This document shows, piece by piece, positions 1 to 12,007 of a stretch of 64,000 nucleotides of DNA. Within the stretch, counting starts at the first letter, position 1. Each line of letters opens with the position of its first letter. Source of the stretch: Notamacropus eugenii (lineage: Eukaryota > Chordata > Mammalia > Diprotodontia > Macropodidae); contig NC_092879.1 of NCBI RefSeq assembly GCF_028372415.1, positions 71,158,412-71,222,411 on the forward strand, written 5' to 3'. The position numbers and the translations under genes were made by a program. The notes beneath the pieces were generated by a model, which did not search any database, was not told the DNA's origin, and was given only the letters and a program-made list of their open reading frames with translations.

Positions 1-237
1 AAAAACTTTTCACCTGTGTGGGTGGGCACCCCTTTGCCCATCTTTATAAGGGTCTTTACATGATTGAGATATTGTGCACAGTTTAGGGGCATGGAATTTC
101 TTGCCCAAGCTTATATGTGGGTTTTTTTCCGTGGCCTACCATGAAATGTTAAGGTACATACTAGCAGGTAAGCTAAGATTCCATCCAGCTTTGGCTGTGA
201 AATATTCAAAAATAATTGGAAATAAATATTTTGTGGT

Positions 238-486
238 GGTCAAATAATTTTTCAGCCATGTCCAACTGTGACCCCTTTTGGAGTTTTCTTAGTAAAGATA
301 ATGGAGTAGCTTGTCATTTCCTTATCTAGCTCATTTTACAGATGAAGAAACTGAGGCAAAGAGGGTAAATTGACTTGCTCAGGGTCACACAGCTAGTAAG
401 TGTTTGAGGTCAGATTTAAAGTCAGGAAGATTAATCTTTCTGACTCCAGGCATGGCACTCTACCCACTACACCACCCAGCTGCCTT
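238..486 (-). repeat. Marsupial SINE (WSINE1/Mar1-like), antisense
   Basis: Contains the antisense hallmarks of the family in order: 'gtccaactgtgacc', 'ttgtcatttcctt', 'gctcattttacagatga', 'gggtcacacagctagtaag' and 'cactctacccactac'. The same core recurs at 28752, 36750, 7510 and 47515. The family name is from memory. Confidence 0.85.
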
Positions 487-1379
487 TACATTTTGTAGTT
501 GGATCTCTCCCCCTCCCCCCGCCCCGGTTTTGTGAGAAGACATTTCTATTTTCAATCAATTAAAGAAAGTCTGATTTCCCATCATTTTCTTGTGAAGACC
601 AGGCTGGGCATTCTCATACCTTGTTCTGAGTCCTATGTATATCTGGACTCCCATTTTCAGTATGTGGTTGGGCAGGATGGATAAGATTTGGAATATATGT
701 GATTGAAAGCTCTTCATCCCTTCAGTGCTGAGTCCTAACTGCCTCTGTGTGTCTTCTTCCTGGTGCCACCTTTAAATCCTTGCCAATATGGCTTCCTACC
801 ACCCTACTGGAACTGCTTTCTCAAAAGTCAACAATGAGCTATCTTTTTATGGCTATCACCGATGAGTCTTTCCCCAGTCCTCAGGCTTCTTGAACTTTCT
901 GTAGCATTCAGCACTGACTGACCCCCTCCTTTTGGATATTCCTTCTTTCCTTGGCTTCTTCTACCCACCTCTCCTCTGGTTATTTTCCTGCTTGGTCGTT
1001 CACTCCTTCATTTCCATCACTGATTTGCCATCCTTCATTCATTCTAAGTGAGGGTGTTCTGGAAGGCTCTCTAATTATAGGCCCACTTTTCATCTTTCTC
1101 TACCCTCTCTTCCTTGGTAGTTTCATCTACCACCATGGATTCAGTTATATTTCTTCACAGATGACTCTGGATCAGTATAACCCATCCCAATCTCTCTCTC
1201 CCCTGAGCTCAAGACCCATTTCTCCAACTACCTACTTTAATGGCTCTACCTGGATATCCTCCTACCATGCCATTGAACTCAGCAACTGAAAACTGAACTC
1301 ATCTTGTCCCTTCGGCCTTTTCTTCTTCATAATTTCCTTATTTCATTTTCCCAGTATGAAGGAACATTCCATGATGGGG

Positions 1380-2000
1380 GACAGGAAAGGCAAGGGAATG
1401 AGAGCTAGAATGTTCCATTTGCTGTGTTGTAGAGCAGTAAAGGGGAGAGTCAAAGCTAAGAAGACTAGATAGATAGAAAGGGGTCAGATTATAAAGAACT
1501 TTTAATGTATATCATTTGACTTGATATTTGAACCTGGATAAGGAGCCTGTGGGGTGGGGTGAGAGGGGAAATAGGGTCATTGGGAAGGAGAGGAGAACTG
1601 GGCAGTGGGGAGGGGATTGGGACAAATCAGCTTGGCAACCGAGTGGAGGATAGATTGGAAAGGGAGAGCCTTGAGCTGGAGAGCCCAGTTAGAAGGCTGT
1701 TGTAGGAGTCCAGCCTGAACATGAGTGAGGACGAGGGGCCATGGGTGTGAAATATGGTGAAGGTGGAAACGATGAGATTTAGCAGTAACTGGACACAGGA
1801 GCTGAGTGAGCCTAGGGGAGTTGAGGATGCAGTAGCAAGGCTGAGAAGCTGGCTGACTTGAGAGGATGTTAGTTAGAAAACAAGCATCTATTTATCGTGT
1901 TTACTGTGTGCCAGATACAGTGCCAAGCAGTGGGTATAGAAAGAAAGGTAGAAATATAAACCCCAGGCCTCAAGAAACTCCCATTCCAAAGACAACATGA
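1380..2000 (-). repeat. L2-like fragments (two pieces), antisense
   Basis: The first piece (about 1380-1860) carries the degraded 'attataaagaactttta', 'gcagtggggagggg' and 'gttagaaggctgttgtagg' pattern seen more clearly at 21230-21830. The second (about 1870-2000) is an antisense L2 3' end: 'tgtgtgccagatacagtgcc', 'caagcagtggg', 'ctcaagaaactcc'. Confidence 0.6.
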
Positions 2001-2470
2001 ACAAATTGCATATACTCTTGTACTTGGAAAGTTGATTTTTGATCTAATAAATATTCCCTTTAATCTTATTAGATCTGACCTGACAGAGTCTAGCCTGCTG
2101 ATACCTTTTTTGGATCTGTGTTCTGATCCAAGAGTCTCATCACCTAATGTGTTAGCTGTCCCTCTCAGCTTGATACCACCTGCAGATCTGCTGATCATAC
2201 AGTTGTGCACTTTTCTCCATGTTATTGTTAAAAGCAGCCAGTAGCACAAAGTCACTCATTTCCAAATTCACATTGAATCATTAATGACTGCTCTGTAGGT
2301 CAAATCATTCAGTCAGGTCTAACTGTACTTTTCCCCCAAGAATTACGTGATTTTTTTTTTTTTTGCTGTAAGCGTTTTGCTAAAATGTATCAATATCATG
2401 TCAGTTACAACTTTGGTGCTGAGATCTGAGGTCATAAATCTTTGGAAACCCCCACCAGGTTACCAGAGCC

Positions 2471-2510
2471 TTTAAAAAGCCTCCCTTGGAGCGGAGAGTA
2501 CAGTAGCATT
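2471..2510 (+). promoter_or_regulatory. Candidate core promoter: TATA-like TTTAAAAAG
   Basis: TTTAAAAAG at 2471-2479 sits about 165 bp before the exon 1 ATG, in a short stretch free of recognisable SINE or L2 sequence. A start site about 25-35 bp downstream would give a 5' UTR of roughly 140 nt with no upstream ATG. There is no CpG island around it, which suggests tissue-restricted rather than housekeeping expression. The assignment rests on position and motif only. Confidence 0.35.
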
Positions 2511-2645
2511 GGGCTACTTTGTGGAGAGGTGCTGGGGAGAGCTGAGCTCAGTTTGGGCTTTTGGTGTCCTGTGCAAAGGATTCCTGCCTGAGCTTTGAGA
2601 CGCCACCCAGAGCAGGCTGAGACAGAAAAGGCCAGATTGGAGAAG

Positions 2646-2669
2646 ATGAGTGAAAGAAAACCCCGAAAG
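2646..2669 (+). CDS. Exon 1, coding part: start codon and residues 1-8 (MSERKPRK)
   Basis: ATG AGT GAA AGA AAA CCC CGA AAG is followed by a GTATGG donor and ends in phase 0, which fits exon 2. The ATG has A at -3 and is the first ATG after a TATA-like box at 2471; I see none between 2481 and 2646. An in-frame TGA just upstream closes the frame. The exon probably includes 5' UTR from about 2500. Homology cannot support it because CLOCK and NPAS2 do not have this segment. An alternative is that exons 1 and 2 are 5' UTR and translation starts at 11791. Confidence 0.6.
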
Positions 2670-5600
2670 GTATGGTGGGCTTTTGGGGACTGCAAGGGAG
2701 ATTGGACCCATTTTTCAATTGGGGCACCTGGTGGGAGTAAAATCTGTTCTACACTTCTAGTATTTTCCCTGCTTCCCCCAATGTACAGTATTGGGAAAAA
2801 TTCATTCTTTAGCAATGGACCCTGTCCTTTCCCCTACCCCTGTGTACTTTGAAGGAGCAGAGAAAGAGGTGACCCTGGTTACAAGTCTCATTGTGGTCCC
2901 CCAGACCTTGCTTTGAATGTTTGTTTTGTTTGTTTTTTAATGCTGTTAATAAATTGAATATGTATTGCATTTTTGACTAAATGTATAAGTTTGTAATTTG
3001 AGATCTAGAGAGGGGAAATGGTCTCATGGGTGATGAAATTGTCCTAATTTTATTCTAGGTTGAAGACCAAACCAGTTAGAGAATTTTGAGAATTTGGGTA
3101 ATTTCTAAGATTATTTCAGGGTGTACCTACTAGACTGCTTTCTATTCCTGGAGATAATTAACAGTATGAACTAGTAGTAAAGAGGTATAAACATGGTTAA
3201 GCCTGGTTTTCCTTGAATTCACTTGGATGGTATTTCTCACACCCCACAAAGCTGTACTTAAAAAGTGGGGGATTAGTTTCTCATTACTTCTTTTAGAATT
3301 TAAGTTAGTGCTTTGAGATCCCCACTTACATAATTTTGCCAGGAGTCAAAGATAAGCTCTGGAGCTTGTGATTTGGTTCATTCCCCCCCTCTCCCCCCCC
3401 ACTCCCCCCCCACCCCACTGCTTTTTTCTTTTAAACAAGTGCAAGCCAAGCCCTTCACTAGTCCTGTACTGTACCACCCATCGTTGACATTGTTAAGTCA
3501 CCATATCCAGCTGCCCTTTTAATGCCCTGGGATGGCAATCCTCTGGACCTGGTTTTCTGAACTCCTCCAGAAACATGGAGCTCTCTTAACTCTGTCTCTC
3601 TTTATCTTAGTTATCAGTTTCATAGCAGCCATTTTCTTCTTGTCCTTTCCTGTCCAAAGACCATCAGCAGAGAAAATAGAAGCAAAATTAAACCTGTACA
3701 GTTAGGTCATTCCTCTGTTTTACTTTATCATTTTCCCATGTTCCCTGAGCACCGATCCCATTCCTTTGGGACCTTCTGCCTTCCCACTTTGGTTGTCTTT
3801 CATTGTCTTTGCCAAACATTGCCTATCCAGTCATGACTTCATTGTATAATGTAGGATGCTTCAGGGGGAGATGTGGGGCTTGGAAAACCTTGCTGAAATC
3901 CCACTGTCTGCAGAAAGAGTGCATGAGTTAACCATTGCAAATATTCATTTGAATTTGTCTTGAATTTGTTTCCTTTTATATATTTAATGTGTTTTAATAT
4001 TGAAATTATTATAATAATCTCCAAACAGCTAATTGAAATGTACTTTTTTTTTTCTTGAATTGAGGTTGAGAGGGAGAATCTATCTAGTACAGTTATTCAG
4101 GGATATTAGCTAGTCCAGTACAGTTAGCTCCAGGGTGAACCAAAGCCACGGTGTTCTCTAGTGAATTGTTCTGGTTTCCCCCCTCCCAGATAATAATTAA
4201 AACTGTAATAGTAATAGATAACAGATGAGCTTCTACTATGTACCAGCATTGTGCCTGACTCCAGGAATCTATTCAGTATGCCAGATTAGCAGCAGGGTAT
4301 AATAGTATGCCCACAAATAGTCCTAGGTAGTTGGTACAACTGAGTGAGGCCTTGGAACATCAGTCTAGTGGGCTTATGGACACAGTGGATCTGGAGTCAG
4401 GAAGAGCCAAGTTCAGATTTGTCCTTAGACACTTATTAGCTTTGTTGATTCTGGTCAAGTCAATGAAATGCTGTTTGTTTCAGTTTTTTCATCTGTAAAA
4501 TGGGGATAATAATAGCACCTGCCTCCCAGGGTTGTTGTGAGGATCAATTGAGATAATATTTGTAAAGATGCGTATTTAGCACAGTGCCCGGCACACAGTT
4601 TGAACTTCATAAAAGCTTGTTGTTTGAAGTAGCTGAATTCAGCAGTGAGCCTTTGACATCTTTAAATGTTGAGAATTTTGTCTGTCTAACTAGATGTGAT
4701 AGGATATGTTGTATATGAATTGTTTGACTACTTTGGTCCTTTGGTGGAAGCCAAGATAGGAGGTCATAGGAGGCTTAGGAAAAATCCCAGGGATTTGCTC
4801 AGCCAGTGTCCAGAATCGATCTTGCTCGGTCTGAGGCTTGGCTGGTTCTTGTTAGCCTTATGTCCTGGCAGTACTGAACCAGGGGGATTAAGAGGGGAGA
4901 CTTCTTTGATTATACACCTTATCTCAATTATATTTTGATTATACGTCTCATCACAATTGACCAAGCTAGCCATGTCTGAGTGATTAAATCTGAAATAAAG
5001 AAATCCAGTCGCTAATTATGAAATGATCTCATCTTCCATTCCGTTAGCCTATTTTATTCCTTTCTGTTATTTGGTCTTGACTTACGAAGGAAAAAAACTC
5101 CAGAAAATTCAAAGACCAAGACAAAAAGCCACATAAAATAGAACAAGATGAAAAACCCAAATGAGTCCCTTTCAAAGGTGATTTTGAGCCTTCCCATGCT
5201 TTTTCAGTATTTGAAAAGATGTCTTATTTTTGTGAACTTGGGCATTCTACCCATTGGCATGGCAGGGCTTTGTTCTATAGGGTGTGAGTTTCCAAAGCAT
5301 ATTACCCATACCAGCCTTATGAGGCAGGTGGTGTGGGTAAATTGGCTTTCTAGAGAGTTACCCTAGCCCCAGACAGTCACCCTTGGGTGGCCAACCTTCT
5401 GGCATGAAGCAACAGAGGCCATCCCCAGGCCTGGATATGATGCCCAGAATTACCCCAACAACAACCTGGGGATAGGAGCAGGGAGACTTTTGTGGAGGAT
5501 TCTCCTACTATCTTTAAATAATATCATATTGTGGGAGTCAGGGCTTTTGAAGCTTTTTCACTGTTCAATTTAAAATTGTACTGCTCTAATTAAATATCAG

Positions 5601-8600
5601 TTTGCATGTAGCAGTTCTGAGCACTTAGGAATATCCTATAGTATTGACCCACGACCTCTTTTAGGTTTTTAATGCCTTTTCTCTGGGTAATTTCTGTCTG
5701 ATTGTTTTCTCTTGGAAGAGATTAGCACATGGAGGGTGACTGGAGTGAGTTTATTGTTGGGAATCCTTTTTTCCCAGTAGGAGAAAAAGTTGTTCAGGGA
5801 GTTACCAATCTGAGTGCTTACTAGGGGCAAGAGCTAAGGGGCTTTGAAGTAGAAGATACAGCTCTTTCTTTTTTTTTTTTTTTTTATTTTGTAATGTTTA
5901 ACAGTCACTGCCATACAATTGTGATTTTATCCCCCCCACCTACCCCCCACTCCCCCCCTCCCTCCCCACGACTGCATACAGTTCTGTATAGATTCTACAT
6001 ATACTTTCCTATTGAGTATATTTTCACTATAGTCATGCTATGTAGTCAGACTAAGATAAATGAAAGAAATCGTATAACAAATCAGAACATGATACACAAA
6101 CACATACACATACACAAACATGATCTGCTACAATATGTGAGTGACTTCCATATTTCTCTCTCTGAGTGTGGCAGGCATTTTGCCTTGAGATCCTCCATTG
6201 GGATTTTTTTTTTTTTTTTTTGGTAAGAAGTTCTTGTGTTATTACAAAAATCTAAGTCTACCAGAAAAAACTCTCACACACTGTGGTTGTTGCTGTGCAT
6301 AAAGTTCTCCTGGTTCTGCTCCTTTCACTCAGCATCAGGTCATATAAGTCCTTCCAGGCCTCTCTGAAGTCTTCTTGTTCATCATTTCTTATGGCACAAT
6401 AGTACTCCATTACATTCATATACCATAATTTATTCAGCCATTCCCCAATTGATGGACATCCCCTTGACTTCCAGTTTTTGGCAACTACATAGAGTGCTGC
6501 TATAAATATTTTTGTACATGTGGGACCCTTTCCCATTTTTATGATCTCTTGGGGATATAGTCCTAGTAGCGATATTGCTGGGTCAAAGGGTATGCACATT
6601 TTTGTAGCCCTTTGGGCATAGTTCCAAATTGCTCTCCAGAATGGTTGGATGCGCTCGCAGCTCCACCAACAATGAATTAGTGTTCCAACTCTCCCGATAC
6701 AGCTCTTTCTTACCCGTGAATTGCTTATAATCTAGTTGAGTCTAGTCACCCCCAAATTCCCAGAAGCATACTGGCAGAAGATGGGCTAATGTCCCTAAAT
6801 CAGGGATTTAAGGAGTCCATGAACCTAAGTTTGTTTGCTTTTAAAAATGGACATCTGTATTTAGTGTAATATGGGGTTTTTGTATGTTCCTACATACTTC
6901 TATTTTATGCATTTAAAATATTATTCTGGGAAGGGGCCCATAGACTTCACCAGACTGCCCAAGGGGGTCCATTGAGAAACAAGGTTAAGGACCCTTGCCC
7001 GAAATGATAGATTTGTGATTTTAGAGATACACAAATATTTTGATCACCCAAGTGATTGGCTCTGCCACTTACTACCTGTGTGACCTTAGAATAGTGACTT
7101 AACCTCTTAAGGTCTCAGTTTTCTCATCTGTAAACTAAGGGACCTAGGCTAAAATACCTCTAAGATCCCTTCCAGCTGACTCGATCGTCCTATGATTAGA
7201 AAGGTATGCCACAAATCTGACAATTTAGTATAGGAAATATTAGTAATACACATGTATCAATCAATAAACACCTGTTAAATGCTTACTGTGTGCCAAGCGT
7301 GGTGCTAAGCAATGGGGATACAAAAGGAAGCTAAAGACAGTCCCTGTTTTTAAGGATTTTACAATCTTAAGAGGGAGACAACATATAAACAAATATAGAC
7401 AAAGAAGCCGTATACAGGATAAATAGGAAATAATTAACAGAGGAAAGGCACAGGAATTAAGAGGGGTTGGGGAAGGCTTCATATCAAAGGTGGGCTTTAT
7501 GTGGGACTTTAAAGGAAGTCAGGTGGTGCAGGGAATAGAGTGCTGGGCCTGTTCACATCTGGTTTCAGATGCCTACTAGCTGTGTGACTGGCCAAGTGAC
7601 TTAACCCTGTTTGCCTCAGTTTCCCCATCTGTAAAATGAGCTGGAGAGGGAAATGGCAAACTGCTCTAGTATCTATGGTTAAAAAAAAACTCCAAATGAG
7701 GTCATGAAAAGTCACATGTGACTGAAATGATTAAATAAGACAAAGGAAGGTGGGGAGTTTAGTAGATGAAGTGGAGGAGGGAGAATGTTCTAGGCGTGGG
7801 GGACAGCCAGAGAGATTGCCCAGAGCTGAGGGACGGAGGGTGTTTTTTATATAGCCACCAGGAGGCCAAACAAGCACATGAGCAGAAAGAATTTTTATTA
7901 ACACATAACCCTTGTTTGCTTCAGTTTCCTCATCTGTAAAATGGGGTTAACATTATCTCCTTTCCAGGTTTGTTTTGAGGGTTAAATGAGATAATATGTG
8001 TAAAGTACTTAGCACAGTGCCTGGCACATAGCAGATTCTAAAAAATGTGTACCACTACTACTGTTGCTGTTACATGCCAGCATCTTTAAAGTGCATTGTT
8101 TGTATGTGTGTACTGTCCATTCAGGGACTTGACAAGTATCTGTTAACCACATACGATCTGCAAATCACCGCTCAGGTATTGCTCTTGCTACTGTTCACAT
8201 AACTCGCTGTTTTCTTTTCTTAATAGGTACAAGACAAAGGAGTCCAAACCATGCCGCTGACTGACTTGGCAGAAAGTGAGGAGCAGGCTGCGCTGGACAT
8301 TGTCCCGGGAGCAGGCCAGGCCACCTCCATTGAGACCACACCACCAGGTAGACTTCGCAGGGACAGTGGGCACTCTGGCTCTCTGGTTTTCTGTCTTTGT
8401 CTCTCTGTTGTGTCTCTGACCGTAACCCTTTTTGTCTCTCTGGGGCCACTGCCTTTCAGTCTCCCTGACTCTGTCTCTCTCCTTCCTCCTCCTCCTCTCT
8501 CTCTGTCTCTTGTGCCATGTTCTCTCACCTCTCTCTCTCTTCTCTCACTCTCTGTCTCTCTGTTTCTCTCTTTCTCTGTCTCTCTCTTCTCTCTCACTCT

Positions 8601-8759
8601 GTCTCTGTCTCTCTCTATTTCTCTCTGTTTCTCTCTGTCTCTCTGTTTCTCTCTCTGTCTCTGTCTCTTTGTTTCTCTGTCTCTCTGTTTCTCTCTCTGT
8701 CTCTCTCTCTGTTTCTCTCTGTCTCTCTCTGTTTTTCTCTGTGTTTCTCTCTGTCTCTC

Positions 8760-8793
<34 letters not shown>

Positions 8794-11700
8794 GTCTCTG
8801 TCTCTCTCTCTTTCAATTAAATGTAGACACTGCAATCCCCAGGGTCAGGGGTATGGGCACCCCAGGCTCTCCCAAAGAAGCTGGGCATAATGAGGATAAT
8901 AGCTTGCAAGTAAAAAGGCAACTTTGAAGAAACAGAGGGCAGACTCTCCTTGGGAAATTCCTTCCAGAGCTTTCCGTGTGAAGTACAGAAAGAACTGGCT
9001 GTCCAGGTTAGAGAGAGTTGCTTGAGAAATCAGCTCTTTCTTGTTCAGCCTTCTTGGTGGAGCGCAGTGTGATGGCCTCTGGCCGTCTCCAATTACTCTG
9101 GGTAATAAAGGTCAGGCAGCTTTGCAGGCAGGCAGCATGCTAGTGCTTTGCACCTCTGGGTGCTCATTGTGAGATCTTGCTCTGTGTCGCCTTCTCCCTC
9201 GGAATTCAGGCCAGTGCAGTGAAATGATTACCTTTTTAATGTACGTTTAATGTACATGTAATTTTTTTACAGAAGACTTTCAGGGTCCTCTTTACAGTTT
9301 GTCAGGCATCAAGTGGGAAGGAAGCGTGGTAGGTAGGCAGCTTTGGGCTTCAGATGGGGACCCCGATTCCAAACAGGCCTACTCTGCCCAGTGGCTTCCA
9401 CCACCCCACCCACCTGGATGGCTCAGTACTTCAAAGCAATGAAGTTTGTGTTCTCATCAGGTCAGTCTGGTGGTTCCTATCCCCTCAGTGGGCACCAAGC
9501 CCAAAGCCTCCTTCCGGGAGTGTTTCTTTACTTATGTTGGCAGTGCTGGGATTTTCCTAATCCAGCAGATGGCTTCCCATCATCCCAAGGGTGAGAGCAT
9601 TGTCAGCTCCTAGAGATCAGAACTGGAGAAGTAGAGTTGCTGGAGAAGAGAAAGGGTGTGCATTTCCCTTCTCAGCGATTCCCCAGTCTGAGGTAGAGGA
9701 TGGGAGGAGGAGTAAGAGTTGGAGCACCCTCTTCCTGCTTGGGGTCAATTGCATTGCATGAGAGTCCTCAGCACTTAATGAACCCTGCAGGAGAGAGGGG
9801 GTGAGTTGCCTGCTATCTCATCTGCAATGTGGGGTGCTACATTTCTCCCCCCTTTTTTCCGAATTAATAATCATGGCAGTACAGTAGGATCAGGAGAACT
9901 GGGTTTACTTCCTCATTTTGCATGTCTTTTTATCTGTAAAATGGTGTGGGGGTGAGGGGGGTGTCAGACTCCATGACTTTCCAGGTCTGATCCATGATTC
10001 CCATATCTTCTTTACCCACCTAAGAGGGCTTCACTTAGGAAGGTCAGGCTCCGTACCCAGCATCATGACTTGGTAGTGTTCTGTAAGCCACTGTGTACTA
10101 GCAAGGCCCTGTGTTAGGTTCGTTCATTCATTCATTCATTCATTCAATAAACATTCATTCAGCACCTACTGGGTGCTAGACTCTGTGCTAAGCACTGGGG
10201 ATACAGAAAGAGACAAAAGCCAGTCCCTACCCTCAAGGAGCTTACAATCTGGGACATACAAAGGAGCTTACCTAACCCTAACAAGGAGCTTACTTGTTTG
10301 TATGGAGGACTTAAGACCTGTGTGCAAGTGGCTAGGATGAAGGAGAATTTGCTACGTGTATGGGGAAGGGGAAGGAGCTTTATGTCTGCACACAGAGAAT
10401 TCTCTGACTTGTCCTTAACGTTTATTTTGAATAAATATATTTATTTATTTTGATTTATTCTGAAAACCTAAACCATTGTAACAAATATGTATAGTCAAGC
10501 AAAACAGATCCCCACATTGGTTGTGTCCAAAAATGTATGTCCCATTAGGACCTCTGGGTCCACCACCTCTGGGTCAAGAAGTGGGTAACCCTGATTTTTC
10601 AATTGGTCCTCTGGAATTGTGGTTGGCTACTGCATTGCTCAGCGGCCTTAAATCTTCCAGAATTGTTTGTCTTTGCAATTTTGATCTTGTATAAATTGTT
10701 AGGATTCTGTTCCCTTCATTTTGCATCAGTTCCCTGGTTTCTCTGAAACCATCCCGTTCATCATTTCTTACAGTATAATAATATTCCATTACATGCATAT
10801 GTGATAATTATTCAGCCATTTTCCAATTGATATCCCCCTTTGTTTCCAGTTTTTTGCCACCACAGAAAGAGTTGATATAAATATTTGTGTACATCTGGGT
10901 CCTTTGCAACCTTCTTTGATCTCGTTGGGGTAAGGACTCAATAGTGGTCTTGCTGGTTAAGTGACTTTGGGGGCCTACTTCCCAATTGCTTTTCAGAATG
11001 GCCGGACCATTTCCCAGCTTCATCAACAATGTATCACTGTTTTCCTTCAACCCTTCCATCATTTTTTCTTTTCCTTTTCTTGTTCAGCTTTGCCAGTCTG
11101 ATGGGTGTGGGGTAGAACCTTAGAGATGCTCCAATTTACATTTCTCTAATTATTCGTGATTTAGAGGGTTTTTTCATGATTGTTGATGGCTGGGATTTCA
11201 TTCTTTGAAAGTTCACTGTTTATCCTTTGACCATTTGTCAATTAGGGAATGACTCTTACTCTTAATAGTTTAAATCCATTCCTTCTATATCTTGGACCTT
11301 TGTCAAAGAACCTTGGTCTCAACTCTCCCCTGCCCTTCAAGTTAACTTTCATTGCTTCTCTTCTTTCTTGTGGGGAACAAATTGGCCATTCCCCAACTTC
11401 TGTTGAAGATAGTGGGCGTTCAACTCATTTAGGAGACCAGGATGACCATGAGTTTATTTCTTAAGTGAAGAGAAAGTTGTGTACCTGCACTGAATGACCT
11501 TTAAAAGCCTTGAAAATACATACATTTGTAGTGGATGATTATAGATATCGAGTGAGGCTTTCACAATAAAGCACCTAAGATTAGTTGCCCATCCACACAC
11601 CACATTAGTGGTCTAATGGAATTTGATGTCACCACGCTCTGAAAAGCACTTTGCAGAAAAAATGCTTGGTAAGTAAAGGATACAATTAGTCATATCACTT

Positions 11701-11963
11701 AACGCTTAGTCACTACCAAGAAAATAAAAACTGAAGAACTCACCAAAATGCTCTGTTTGAATTTCAGAACCTAGTTGCTCAAAGGAAGTGATGGATGAAG
11801 AAGAAAAGGACAGGCTGAAGAGGTAAGAGAAACTTCCATAGCCTTTTCATTCATGAGATTGCTGCTTGGGGCTGGAGGCCTATCTAGCCAGTCCAAAGAG
11901 CTCAGACAGATTGAGGTTCATGGATCAACAAGTAAATACTGCTTAGATGTATGCGTGTGCATG

Positions 11964-12007
<44 letters not shown>

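Larger units (their letters stand above)
1..2470. other. Upstream flank: repeats, no gene seen
   Basis: A marsupial SINE at 238-486 and L2-like remnants at about 1380-1860 and 1870-2000 are recognisable. The open stretches at 499-684, 951-1289 and 1869-2255 have no recognisable protein features and look like chance. A 15-bp T run sits near 2350. No exon of another gene is recognisable. Confidence 0.6.
2670..8226 (+). other. Intron 1 (5.6 kb)
   Basis: Phase-0 intron. Contains a C-rich run at 3383-3416, a MIR at 4380-4630, an L1 insertion at 5855-6711, a hAT MITE at 6801-6997, SINE/L2 pieces between 7050 and 8050 and no convincing extra exon. The open frame at 4696-4938 has no homology that I recognise. 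Confidence 0.8.
8348..11767 (+). other. Intron 2 (3.4 kb)
   Basis: Phase-1 intron. Holds the TCTCTG tract, a repeat-free stretch at about 8830-10100, an antisense L2 3' end at 10110-10260 and an old L1 fragment at about 10430-11250. No extra exon recognised. Confidence 0.8.

Noticed and set aside
6258..6599. 113-codon minus-strand frame considered as a host gene
   Set aside because: It is the C-terminus of L1 ORF2 within an insertion bounded by TSDs.
8220..8927. Long Ser/Leu-rich (+) and Arg/Glu-rich (-) open frames up to 198 codons
   Set aside because: They are translations of the TCTCTG simple repeat in different frames; only 8227-8347 is a real exon.
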